Positions 35,956-45,978 of a stretch of DNA of 64,000 nt are shown here, one piece after another. A program made the position numbers and the translations under genes. Below the pieces are notes generated by a model, which saw only the letters and a list, made by a program, of their open reading frames with translations, searched no databases and was not told the DNA's origin. How positions within the stretch are numbered: position 1 is the first letter of the stretch; the number at the start of each line of letters is the position of its first letter. The stretch is from the NCBI GenBank assembly GCA_030407085.1, contig CM059584.1:133600001-133664000 (forward strand), in the 5' to 3' direction. The DNA comes from Trichopria drosophilae (lineage: Eukaryota > Arthropoda > Insecta > Hymenoptera > Diapriidae).

Positions 35956-36530
35956 GTTTTCTGATGCATTTTTTCATGAACTTGCAGAATCGGGTGAAAA
36001 TTTCGAAAAAAATCTTTCTTGAAACTCATTTTTGCAATTTTAGGAGGAAAAACGTAGTGGAACTTTTCAGATTTTTTTTTTGAAAATCCAAAATTTTCAC
36101 AGAAAATCCGTTGAGTAGGTGGTCTTAAACCTCTAAAAATTAGAAAATTTCCAAAATATTCATGAAAAATTCACACGTATTTTTTGGATGATTCCAAATA
36201 CTGTTTGTAATGTGATTTTTTTTTATAAAACGATTCCTTTTTGAGTAAAAAATTAATCGCTAATAATTTTTCTGATTTTTGGCTGCTATCTTGGATCCAC
36301 CAAGTTGATGTTTTATTTTCTTAGGGGTAGTTTTCAAGGAGAAATAGTTTGTACACGATTTTAGACCTCTAGCTTAATAGGTTCTCTGTGAGAATTTTTG
36401 GGATTTTTTCAAATAAAATTCTGAAAAATTTCACGTTTTTCTTCCTAAAATTGAAAAAATGATGCTCAAAAAAGCTTTGTTTTCGAAATTTTCACCCATT
36501 TCGGGAAAATCTATCAGAACACATAGTTTG
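35945..36530. repeat. Long AT-rich palindrome
   Basis: GGGTGAAAATTTCGAAAA with AGGAGGAAAAACGT at the left is mirrored by TTTTCTTCCTAAAATTG and TCGAAATTTTCACCC at the right, centred near 36,240. It is probably a foldback element; the ends are not defined. Confidence 0.55.
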
Positions 36531-38529
36531 CATGATCATTTCTGACTGATTTCATTCCACTATACAGCGTTGAAAGTGGACATGAGCAAATGTGCACATT
36601 CGACTTAATGGGTTAATTCGCAAGTATAGAGATGCATTCATTAATTATTTTAGAAAGTTTTAGCATTTTCTTATTGTCGGATTCATATATGTATTCAAAA
36701 ACAACATTTCATATTCATTAATTTCCGATTTTTTTGTAAAAAGTTTTTAAAAGTATTTGAAAGTGTCAAAATAGGGATTCAAATACGGCAAAATAATTCT
36801 GAATTCCCATACTCAGTTTTTACTTCGACCCAGACCATAGGTCTGGACGAAGTATTGAACTTGGTCAGTTTCCGGCGAAAAATGATCCTATAGTTTTTTA
36901 TCAAATGTCGATGTTTCGACCCTAAGAAGCCAAAAACATCAATAAAAAAAATTGTGTCCGTGATCTTATACGTACGTACGTCCCGTTTTTTTTGTCTCGC
37001 GATATCTCACGTATACGGATAAGCGTATCGACATAATTTTCTTTCTTACTAAATACGTGTCTTTGCATAACTCAGATCTGATTATAGATTTTCTCCGACT
37101 GCGGCAAAAATGCAAATCTTTGTCATGGCATAAATTAGTCTAATGAAGTGAATAGTGTATTCAATTTAAAAACTGGTCAATTTTTAGACAGTCTAAGGCA
37201 TACTTAACAATATACCGTTCCCATTTTTCCAAAACACGATGTCAAAACAAGTTCCTAAAATATGTTTTTTTAACGATTTTGTAAAAATCTTTGCTATGAG
37301 TTATGACATCATATTAGGTAAATTTCAGCATTAAAAATTGACGAAATCTGTTGAAACTCGATACCCGGAGTTTTTTGAAGTCGCTGCCTACAAGTTTGAT
37401 GATATGTTTTGAAAAATTCAAAATGGCGAATCCAAAATGACCGGAAAATTTTGTAAAGAAATGTTAGCCTGCCTCCATAGTTTCGCTGTACCACATCTAC
37501 TTACACACTTAACCACGAGGAGATGGAGAAAGGTCTTCAAAGTAGAGTTTTTTTAATTTATTTATTTAGTTATATTTTTTTGTTTTATTTCATTAATGGT
37601 TGGATTTTATAAAATTGTCCGCCATATTAAATCCATTTTGGATTTTCGAAATCCGAGTAATAAGTGTGAACCGAAATTTTAGGAATTTAGAAAATTTGTC
37701 CGCCATATTGAATCCTTCATTTTAAATTTTCGAAATTTGACATCAGATTCAGAATCTGCGTTCCAGAAAACTCCTGTACACCAAGTTACAGTAATATCTA
37801 ACCAAATTTGTTTTCTCGCATTTTGGGCACTTTTTGTGAAATTATCGCCGCAGCGAAGGGGTTAAAAAAACTTTGCCTCAATTTCGTTTCTTCGCAGTTT
37901 TTGGATTTATTTTGTAAAAATACAAATTTGATTGAAAAATCTTTCAAACAAAAAATATAGAGCATTAAATTCTTTACAAAAAAGGTTGTATGCATTTTCT
38001 TCCTAAAGCAACGATAATGCCATAAAAACTGTTTTAAAATGAGTATGACTATAGTCTGACGAAGTATTGAATTTGGTGACCTCGACAAAAAAATTACCCT
38101 GTATAGTTTTTCATAAAATATAGATGTTTCAGACCTAAAAAACGGCGGTGGGGGGAGGATATAACTATGTCGACACTGAAACAACTGAAACGATATTTTT
38201 TAATAAGACTCGATAATTCGAGCCCGAAAGTTTCGCCCTGGGGCGCGAAATCGTGCTTTGCGCCCGGAGTGTTAGAAATGTTATTAATTAATATTTCAGC
38301 TGACATATGGTGAGGGTCGAAGTTTTGAAGATATTTAATTTCACTTTTTACGCATTTAAGAAACTCCCTTCTCCATTCCCCTTCTCTCCTACTTAAGTTA
38401 CATAGGAAATGTTCCCATAAGCGCCACTCTTCTCTCATGTAGTTTCTGGTTATCCTACAGAACAACTGTTTAAAGAAACCAGCGTGTATGATATTCGAAA
38501 AATAGCCTACTTTACTGTGACAATACATA
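36531..38529. other. Repeat-derived interval with an unassigned open frame
   Basis: Two direct copies of a block containing GACGAAGTATTGAA (36,848 and 38,058) lie about 1.2 kb apart. At 37370-37860 the sequence is related to the TTAA element at 1956, ending CGCAGCGAAGGGG then TTAA at 37861-37864. A 144-codon minus-strand frame (38094-38528) includes REEWRLWEHFLCNLSRREGE; it has no family I recognise and may be a repeat artefact or relic. Confidence 0.4.
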
Positions 38530-39457
38530 GAGCCTCTGTAAGCCCCATGCCAAAAATGCCCCTTTTTCGTACCTCGAATATTGAAACTTTTTTTATGCCA
38601 ATTGGTTACATATGATGACCCAATAATCCCTGCAAAATTTCAAAGTGAGCAAATTCCTCGTTTCGGAAATATCAGAGGTCAAAGTTGACCATGTCCAATA
38701 AAAAATGTACATTAATTTCACATTTATACTCGAATAATAATGTTAAAAAAAATCAGACGATATGGTTCTTTAAGATTTTTGGCTGCTGATTACGAATCTG
38801 AAATCAGATTTTAAAAATTCAAAATGGCAAATCCAAAATGGCGGACGACTTTTAAAAAATGAAATGCAATTCGCTTGAAACACGTTAAAGTTAACAAAGG
38901 CAAGATGCAATGCTCCAACCAAGGCAAGATGTAATAATCAAACGGGCAAAGGTAAGATAGTATAATCCAACAAACAAAGGCAAGATGTAATAATCCGACC
39001 GCAAAGGTAAGATAGTATAACCCTACAAAGGCAAAATGCAATAATCCAACAGACAAAGGTAAGATCGTAAAATCCAACCAACAAAGACAAGACGTAATAA
39101 TCCGACCGCAAATAGTATAATCCAACCAACAAAGGCAACATGTTTATATCCAACCGACAAAGGTAAGATCGTAAAATCCAACCAGCAAAGGTAAGATGTA
39201 ATAATCCCACCGCAAAGGTAAGATAGTATAATCCTACAAAGGCAAGATGTAATAATCCAACCGACAAAGATAAGATCGTAAAATCCAACCAACAAAGGTA
39301 AGTGTAAAAATCCGACCGCAAAGGTAAGATAGTATAATCCAACAAACAAAGGTAAGATGTAATTACACGGTGTTTTTATGTAGAAGTTATATATAATAAA
39401 AATATTAATAAGGGTTCGGCTTTGTCCTACAAAGTTGGTTGCTGTTGATTTTCCTCG

Positions 39458-39491
39458 ACGTTTCGAACGACTTGCGTTCATTTTCAAGAGG
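39458..39491 (-). ncRNA. Degenerate hammerhead-like motif in Penelope flank (left)
   Basis: Minus strand: TTGAAAA, then a TGAACG/CGTTC hairpin with a short loop, then GAAACGTCG. The layout is that of hammerhead boxes flanking stem II, but the first box departs from CTGANGA. The right flank carries the same sequence on the plus strand. Confidence 0.35.
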
Positions 39492-40011
39492 TTACTGTGT
39501 TTTTTTTTTGCGAATAGAAATTCTATTATGTTAATTATATCTTCCAATGGTATTGTAATAGTCCTTCTCATATATGAATATCTTTTGGTGATACTGTTTA
39601 TTACCAATTCTACCGGAATGTTTGTAAACAATGATGTAGCGTCTAATGAAAGTAAAACATAGTCGGTTGGTATATTGATATCCCTGATTAACGAGTGTAG
39701 GTGTATACTATCTTGAACGTGAGAAAGTGGTTTTCTTGTATTGTTTTTAATTATTTCTGTTATAAATTTTGCTATTGCATATGTGGGAGTTCCTATTGAA
39801 GATATAATTGGTCTTAATGGTACATCTTCTTTATGTATCTTTGGTAAACCATATCCGCGAGCTAGTGTCTTATCTGTTTGTGTGAGGTTATTTTTGTGAA
39901 TCCGGTAGTTTAAGTACTCGTTATCGTTTAGGTGTTTTAAGATTTTATAACACGCTGATTGTAATATTTTTGTGGGATCCTTGTGAACTATTGTGTAGTA
40001 ATCACAGTAAC

Positions 40012-40050
40012 CTCTTGAAAATGAACGCAAGTCGTTCGAAACGTCGAGGA
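40012..40050 (+). ncRNA. Degenerate hammerhead-like motif in Penelope flank (right)
   Basis: Same sequence as the left flank but on the plus strand: TTGAAAA, GAACG...CGTTC stem, GAAACGTCG. It lies in the inverted repeat at the element's 5' side. Probably not catalytic because the CTGANGA box is altered. Confidence 0.35.
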
Positions 40051-41498
40051 AAATCAACAGCAACCAACTTTGTAGGACAAAGCCGAACCCTTATTAATAT
40101 TTTTATTATATAAAGGTAAGATGTAATAATCCGACTGCAAAGGTAAGATAGTATAATCCAACCACCAAAGGCAAGTTGTAAAAATCGAACCAACAAAGGC
40201 AAGATACCTTTATTTTATCACATTCGCAAGCAAACGATTCAAATAAGATGTAGAATGGAATGGAAATCAATGAAATGTTGATCTGCTGATAGTTTTTTGT
40301 TTTTAGGGTTTTTTAATATAGGCTGAAATCTTTTATAAATTCGAGATTTTCAACACTAAAGATACATTTATTTTATCACTTCGCAAATTGAATTTTTAAA
40401 ATATGGCTTCAGATTCGTAATCAGCGACCCCAAAAACCCCCGAGTAATAATTTTTAGACACATTAGATCGATTTTCAAAAAAGTCGTCCGCCATTTTGAA
40501 TTTTTAAAATCTGACTTCCGATTCGTAATCAGCAGCCAAAAATCTGTAAAGAACCATATCGTCTAATTTTTTTTAACATTATTATTCGGGTATAAATGTG
40601 AAATTGATGTACATTTTTTATTGGACATGGTCAACTTTGACCTCTCATATTTCCGAAACGGGGAATATGCTCACTTTGAAATTTTGCAGGGATTATTGGG
40701 TCATCATATGTAACCAATTGGCATAAAAAAGTTTCAATATTGGAGGTACGAAAAGGGGCATTTTTGGTATGGGGCTTACAGAAGCTCTTTCCAAATCTAG
40801 GAATCCCATCCAGAAATGCTGCAAATCGAACCATGGCCTTCCCAAAAAGAATGACAGAAATCAAAAGAAAATGGTACACTTTGTTACAACGTTTTACCAA
40901 TAGACATCAAAACAACCACAAAGGCCTTAAAATTCATGATAATTCTTAAAAAATGGTTCTGCCAGAGATTATAGCCCAGCAAACGAAAATGGATAGAAAT
41001 TTATTGAAATTAACTGAAATTTTTACTCCCCAATCCGGATTGTTGATTTTAGCAAATCTATTTCAATTCTAAATTCGTTTGTATTCCTGTAGACGGATTG
41101 CCCTGCTTCGATTTGTATTCAGTGAAATCAATTACAAGATGGAAGTTATAGTCTATTGATTTCGATTCCAATAAATAGAATTCGCCAATGTTATTTGAGA
41201 TTCAAGTGAATCCTTCGTAAAATGAGAGGTTATGTCAATTTATTTGAATTCAGGACGTAGAATTGGAAAGACAATCTTTCAACAATTGTGTATTTCTTTC
41301 AAAATCAGATTACTTTTTATTCTTTTAACAGAATAGGCAACCTTCTCCTGTATATAATCCAATTATTAGCAGAAATATTGTAGAGGAATTCATTTCAGTT
41401 CAGTGTGCGGAATTGCCGATGATATCATCTTCCCTTTTGATAGCCTCCAAAATTTCATCAGATTTTGCTTATCTCAGGCCGCTTTTTAAGACAATTAA

Positions 41499-42044
41499 GG
41501 GGAGGGTATACCCGAAAAGTCAGCTATATGAAATACTGGTTAAATAATTTCGCAAAATTTTAGTAATTTTTTACGAGGAATTCAATGGTAAATAAAAAAA
41601 AAACAAACAAATTTTTTTTCGAACTAAAATGTACAGGTCGTAAAAATTATTTCCAGAGTAATTTTTAACGTGGAATTCAGTGGTGCTAGAATAAAAAATG
41701 TAAAAAATTGTTCGGACCCTTAAAAAAATTGTTTTATTTAAAAAAAAAAATGTTTGTTCGAAAAAAATGGAATTTTTTAAAATCCATGCGTAGTTATTTA
41801 GAAAATGTGTTTTTATGTTCACCCTAATTTTTTTTACATTTTAAATTAATGTAAAAAAATGTAGTTGCATTTTTTCAAAATGATATATATTTTTTTTTAA
41901 CTAAAATTTATGGGTCAAACAAATTTCTTAGACTTTTTATTTTTGCACCACTAAATTCCACGTCAAAAATAACTGAAGAAATAATTTTTGCGGAATTTTT
42001 GAACCAGTATTTCATATAGCTGACTTTCCGAGTATACCCTCCCC
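41499..42044. mobile_element. TTAA-target inverted-repeat element (GGGGAGGG family)
   Basis: It starts GGGGAGGGTATACCCG and ends with the near inverse CGAGTATACCCTCCCC, with TTAA on both sides (41495-41498, 42045-42048). The terminal inverted repeats are about 45 bp. It is non-coding. TTAA duplication suggests mobilisation by a piggyBac-type transposase. Confidence 0.8.
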
Positions 42045-42099
42045 TTAAAAAGTTTTGAAAATTTTAAGGCGTACCAGAAATATCATATTACGATAAATG

Positions 42100-42223
42100 T
42101 TGATCGACAGTAGTAGACCAGTGGTCCATGTCGCGCGCAGTCATTTATCTACAGATCTAAAGTAAAGCATCCATATTGGGGAACACTACTTGGATAGGTG
42201 AACGCTTGAGAACAGCTTTTTTA
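42100..42223 (+). pseudogene. 5S-rRNA-derived relic (pseudogene or SINE3-like head)
   Basis: TACTTGGATAGGTGAACGCT followed by TGAGAACA (42187-42213) differs at only a few positions from the 3' half of animal 5S rRNA (TACTTGGATGGGTGACCGCC, TGGGAACA). Upstream, GATCTAAAGTAAAGCATC resembles the 5S A-box region (GATCACCGAAGTTAAGCAGC), and a T-run terminator-like CTTTTTT follows at 42216. The 5' half is badly decayed. It lies inside the CCCAGCAAACG element. Confidence 0.6.
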
Positions 42224-42470
42224 AAGGTAATTAAATCATTTAAACCATGTTTAAAAAAGAATTTAATTGAATAAAAATAATAAAAATGAAAAATAATTTT
42301 TTTTGTACATAAAGAGAAAATTTATTTAAATTCTTTACACGGAATTAAGAATCCGGATTCAAAAGAATTCAAATTTTCAATTTATTTTAATCCATTTTCG
42401 TTTGCTGGGAGGGGTTCTGCAACAAAAATAGTGCAGAAATTGCAAACACCTTCAGAGACCATTATCATTA

Positions 42471-43096
42471 CCCAGCAATCGAGATTGGATAGGATTGGAT
42501 TGAAAATTTCAATTCATTTTGAATTCATACTTTGATTCCGTAAATATATATTCAAATGGATTGAATTCAAAAGAAAGGAATTCATCTGTATTCAATTTTA
42601 CGAATACAAACGGAAGCGTAATTTCCCGGATTAAATTACAGAAAAAGTAATCCATCTGCATTTAATTTTACAAACACAATTACGAATACAATCGGAAGCA
42701 GTATAAGAATACAAATAAATATACAGATTTATTCAAAGTTTATTTTAATAGAAAACTTTTTTTGCATTGAAATGAATACGCTTAGATAGTTTTGAATCAG
42801 TAATGTTGAGGCATTCAATATTTCGTTTTTAAGAAGGAAACTTTTTTGGATTGCAATGAATACACTTGGATAGTTTTGAATCCGTAATGTTGAATACGGA
42901 AGTATTTAAGAATTAATTTTGAAAAAGAAAACTTTTTTTGGATTAATATGAATTCAGAAAGTAATCTTTTTATTCGTATGAACGAATAGAATTGTATTTA
43001 CATATTAAAATGGATTCACCGTTGACCAAAGGATAGATTCAGAATTTAATAATTGAATCCAATTCTATACAACTCTATCCAAATTCGATTGCTGGG
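42471..43096. mobile_element. CCCAGCAATCG element, unexpanded copy in opposite orientation
   Basis: It starts CCCAGCAATCGAGATTGG and ends CCAAATTCGATTGCTGGG. The internal order of blocks (TTTGATTCCGTAAATAT, then GGAAGCGTAAT, then TTCATACG-type) is reversed relative to 28244-29223. It has about two of the 91 bp units, against six there. Confidence 0.75.
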
Positions 43097-43295
43097 TATC
43101 TACAACAACTACTTTAGGAAGCGTACATGCTGTGATTAATTATTGTTTATGTCTAAAATTAAATTTATTTGTACTCCAGAGTCACGCTCAAGTGCACCCA
43201 CGGGCACTTATGTGGCATTCCATATTTTATTAACCTCAATAGTTGTTAAATACTTATTCATGAATTATTTTAAAACATGCATGCAGAAATCATAT

Positions 43296-43473
43296 CCCAG
43301 TAAACGAAAACGAATAGAAAATTAAAAATACGAAATGAAATGAATTCAAGTGAATTAAAATGAATTAAAACGCATGAAAATGATTAATTGAATCCACTTT
43401 TTAATTCATTTTAATTCACTTGAATTTATTTCAATTCGTATTTTTAACTTTCTATTCGTCTTCGTTTACTGGG
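43296..43473. mobile_element. 178 bp palindromic MITE, CCCAGTAAAC family
   Basis: The ends CCCAGTAAACGAAAACG and CGTTTACTGGG are flanked by AT. The same length and arms as 2943-3120 indicate a defined transposable unit rather than random palindromes. Confidence 0.8.
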
Positions 43474-44135
43474 ATGTACATAATATATGCAACTGGACAT
43501 TAAATTATTATTATATTTGGATTCAAAAGATTTCATTACTTTATATACATTTTTAACAAAATATTATTTTTAGATTCAAATGCATGCAAATGTTATATTG
43601 TATGAGGCAATAGAGGTGCATTCACAACTTTCACAAATACTTTTTTTGGCTAGAAATGCATTCATATTTTAATATTTTATTATTTATTAATTTATATATA
43701 ATATATATTCAAAATCGCTAATCAAAATATCAATTTTTTTTCATTTAAAAGTATTTGAAATGGACTAAAAAGGGATTCAAACATAATAAAATGAATGCAT
43801 TGCTATGACTTCCAATATGTTTTGGATTACTGCCCTGCGAAAAATTGTAGGTAGGATTCTCATGAGAATCACATTAGAATTTGAAACAAGTATCTTGTAA
43901 ATTCCATATAAATGTCGTATAATACTCGCACTATGTTACAGAAACACTATTCGACAATATTTGCGATTTGTATGAAAATTTACAAGATTGTGATGATATT
44001 TTTATGTAATTTCCATAAAATTTCAACTAAAAACATTCATGATTGTATGCTTATAAATCCGAAAGGAGTAATATTATTCGATCATTCCGTATCAATAGAG
44101 AATTAAATCAAAACATTCATTTAATGTTCGTTGAC
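43474..44135. other. AT-rich interval without recognised gene
   Basis: No exon, RNA gene or transposon end seen. It includes GGATTCAAA-type scraps of the CCCAG elements. Confidence 0.45.
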
Positions 44136-44136
44136 G

Positions 44137-44165
44137 TTTCGACGTTCAACTGACGTCATCATCAG
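44137..44165 (-). ncRNA. Hammerhead-ribozyme-like motif
   Basis: Minus strand: an intact CTGATGA box (44159-44165), an 18 nt segment able to form a GACG/CGTC stem, then GAAA (44137-44140) followed by CGTCAACG. Box sequences and spacing fit a hammerhead of the Penelope/retrozyme type better than the other copies in this window. No Penelope protein is seen next to it. Stem I and III pairing was not verified. Confidence 0.4.
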
Positions 44166-44635
44166 AACTAAGACAATCGAACGGAGTTTTATTAATAATT
44201 AATACATCACTTTTATAAAATAACAAAAATAATAAATATAAAATAAATAAATATAAAAATAGTAGATATCAAACTTTTAGATTGGGATTAGGAATAGGTA
44301 GAAGTTTTAAGATTTGTAGGTTTTTTACGATTTTACTTGTACATTCCATTTTATTCGCATTATTTACATATTGCTTCGGTAAATTATTCCAATATATTTT
44401 AGAATAAAACTAGAAATTGTCAGTCCCGCAGTGATATTCCTTACTTATTATTTAACTCGCATTAAATTCTGTATACAAATTCTTTTATTAAAGTTTTCAG
44501 CAATTGTATTTTAGTTCAAAAAATTACAAACAGGCGTATCAAGACACAAAACACACCTGTTTTTTAGAGAATAGCTTATCAAGGTACAACTTCCAATACA
44601 ATTCATAATACACATTTCAACATTTTAACAAAATC

Positions 44636-45185
44636 TCTTCAAACGGTCAAAAATTTTGTTTTAAAATAGTTAGGTTAGGTTGGGATCATGTTAAGTTAGA
44701 TTAGGTTAGGTAAGTTAGGTTAGGATGTGAAAATTGTATTTTCGAAATACATAAGTTAATAAAAGTTAATTTTACTATTTTTTAAAACCTTATTTCACAG
44801 AAACTACAATCGTTGAAAAATGCAGAGAAAAAATATTTCTATTCAGTACTGAAGAAGGAAATCTCTTCAAAGTTCAAACAGTCAAAAGGTCTGTTTTAAA
44901 ATAGTTAGGTTAGGTTAGGTTGGGTTAGATCAAGTTAGGTTAGGTTAGATTATGTTAGTAGTTTTGTTTTAAAATAGTTAGGTTAGGTTAGATCATGTTA
45001 GGTTAGTTTCGGTATTATGTTAGATTAGGTTAGAATGTAAAAATTGTATTTTCGAAATAAGTTGTTAATAAAAGTTAATTTTACTATTTTCTAGAACCTT
45101 ATTTCACATAAAGTACAATCGTTGAAAACTGTACAGAAAAACTATTTCTATTCGGTACCATGAAGGAAATCTCTTCAAAAGGTAA
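44636..45185. repeat. Tandem duplication of about 250 bp containing TTAGG-like tracts
   Basis: Two blocks each run CTCTTCAAA, AAAATAGTTAGGTTAGGTT, TTGTATTTTCGAAATA, TTATTTCACA and ACAATCGTTGAAAA in order (44636-44870 and 44873-45185). Within each are degenerate (TTAGG)n-like stretches (44669-44730, 44905-45040), resembling the arthropod telomere motif but irregular. They are interstitial, not a chromosome end. Confidence 0.7.
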
Positions 45186-45838
45186 AAAATGTTAAAATAG
45201 TCTTAATTGTTAAACTATTCAATAAAATTCCCTTAGAATTGATACCCGTAATATTCCTGAAGTTATACGATTATGAATACGTATTACTTTTCTTATATAA
45301 ACTTTTAAATGCATTTTTCTGGAAAATTTTCTTTCAATTTGTAAACAATTACGAATACACTTCTGATTTTCATTTCTTTTTTTTTGGTATTTTAATCCTT
45401 TTTTGCCCAAAAGCAGGTACTTTGGTTTGGTTTTTCAGATCCTTTTGCGTTTGAATTCATATATCGAAATGTAATTTGTCCTTTCCGTCGAAACCTTTTC
45501 CATCAGTTTTCTACTGACTAATATTCCATATCTTCAACAAGAATTATCTGTGTCTGTCATTTTCCTTATGGCTTTCTTACGTAACTTGACTCATTTGAAG
45601 CGATTCAGCGTAATGATGTAACGAAACGTAGTTCAAAATGTGGAGTGTTTAAAATAAAAATAATACAAGACAGATTGGTGTAAAAAAAAAATTTATCCAA
45701 AGAACATCGGAATCCTAAATATCACAATTATGTACAAAACTATTTTCTCTTATTTGCAATAGCGATTTGCAGACATTACTGCAGAATAACATTTCTTACA
45801 ATGTAACATCAGATCATTTACAGCTGATTTCATTGCTA

Positions 45839-45844
45839 TTTATT
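45839..45844 (-). terminator. Candidate poly(A) signal of Spartan
   Basis: AATAAA on the minus strand 135 nt after the Spartan stop. It is plausible in position but the hexamer is common in AT-rich DNA. Confidence 0.3.
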
Positions 45845-45978
45845 TAACATCACAATACTTTATAAATTCAGTCTTGCATTTATATCAACAAAAATACACA
45901 AATAAATACTGATAGAAAAGGATCACATTACAACCCATACTTTTAACAAACACATTTCATATAAATTACAAAACATAA

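Larger units (their letters stand above)
39389..40113 (-). mobile_element. Truncated Penelope-like element with inverted flanking repeats
   Basis: On the minus strand the N-terminal half of a Penelope-type reverse transcriptase is readable: YGLPKIHK, then PLRPIISSIGTPTYAIAKFI, then LLSLDATSLFTNIP. The frame stops before the FADD palm motif, and no GIY-YIG endonuclease is present. About 105 bp at each side (39389-39495, 40003-40113) are reverse complements, sharing GGGTTCGGCTTTGTCCTAC. Terminal repeats that may be inverted are known for Penelope elements. It sits inside the CAAAGGTAAGAT minisatellite. Confidence 0.8.
38880..40210. repeat. CAAAGG(T/C)AAGAT minisatellite, interrupted
   Basis: Imperfect units of about 28-40 bp read CAAAGGTAAGAT, then GTAATAATCC or AGTATAATCC, then AACCAA or GACCG. 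They run 38890-39365 and resume at 40114-40210 after the 39389-40113 insertion. Apparent minus-strand proteins with YLCxLDYTILPL-like repeats are translations of this array. Confidence 0.85.
38530..40794. repeat. Large inverted repeat (arms about 335 bp) enclosing minisatellite and Penelope relic
   Basis: The left arm 38530-38865 and right arm 40465-40794 are reverse complements. Landmarks in both are CTGTAAGCCCCAT(G/A)CC, GGTTACATATGATGACCC and AAAATGGCGGACGAC. The 1.6 kb between them is the CAAAGGTAAGAT minisatellite, itself split by a Penelope-like element. Confidence 0.8.
40975..42409. mobile_element. CCCAGCAAACG inverted-repeat element with nested TTAA element
   Basis: The left end CCCAGCAAACGAAAATGG and right end CCATTTTCGTTTGCTGGG are perfect inverses. 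Inside lie a complete TTAA element (41499-42044) and a 5S-rRNA-like relic (about 42100-42223). No transposase was seen. Confidence 0.75.

Noticed and set aside
38811..39345. Long minus-strand frames with repeated LDYTILPL / GLLHLAFVGL patterns resembling membrane proteins
   Set aside because: They are translations of the CAAAGGTAAGAT minisatellite; hydrophobic repeats come from the repeat unit, not a gene.
40740..40949. Plus-strand frame ending KRKWYTLLQRFTNRHQNNHK considered as a gene
   Set aside because: It starts inside the large inverted repeat, has no recognised family and no splice-linked partner; left as unexplained.
44669..45040. TTAGG-like tracts as a possible chromosome end
   Set aside because: They are degenerate, short and followed by unique genes on both sides, so interstitial.
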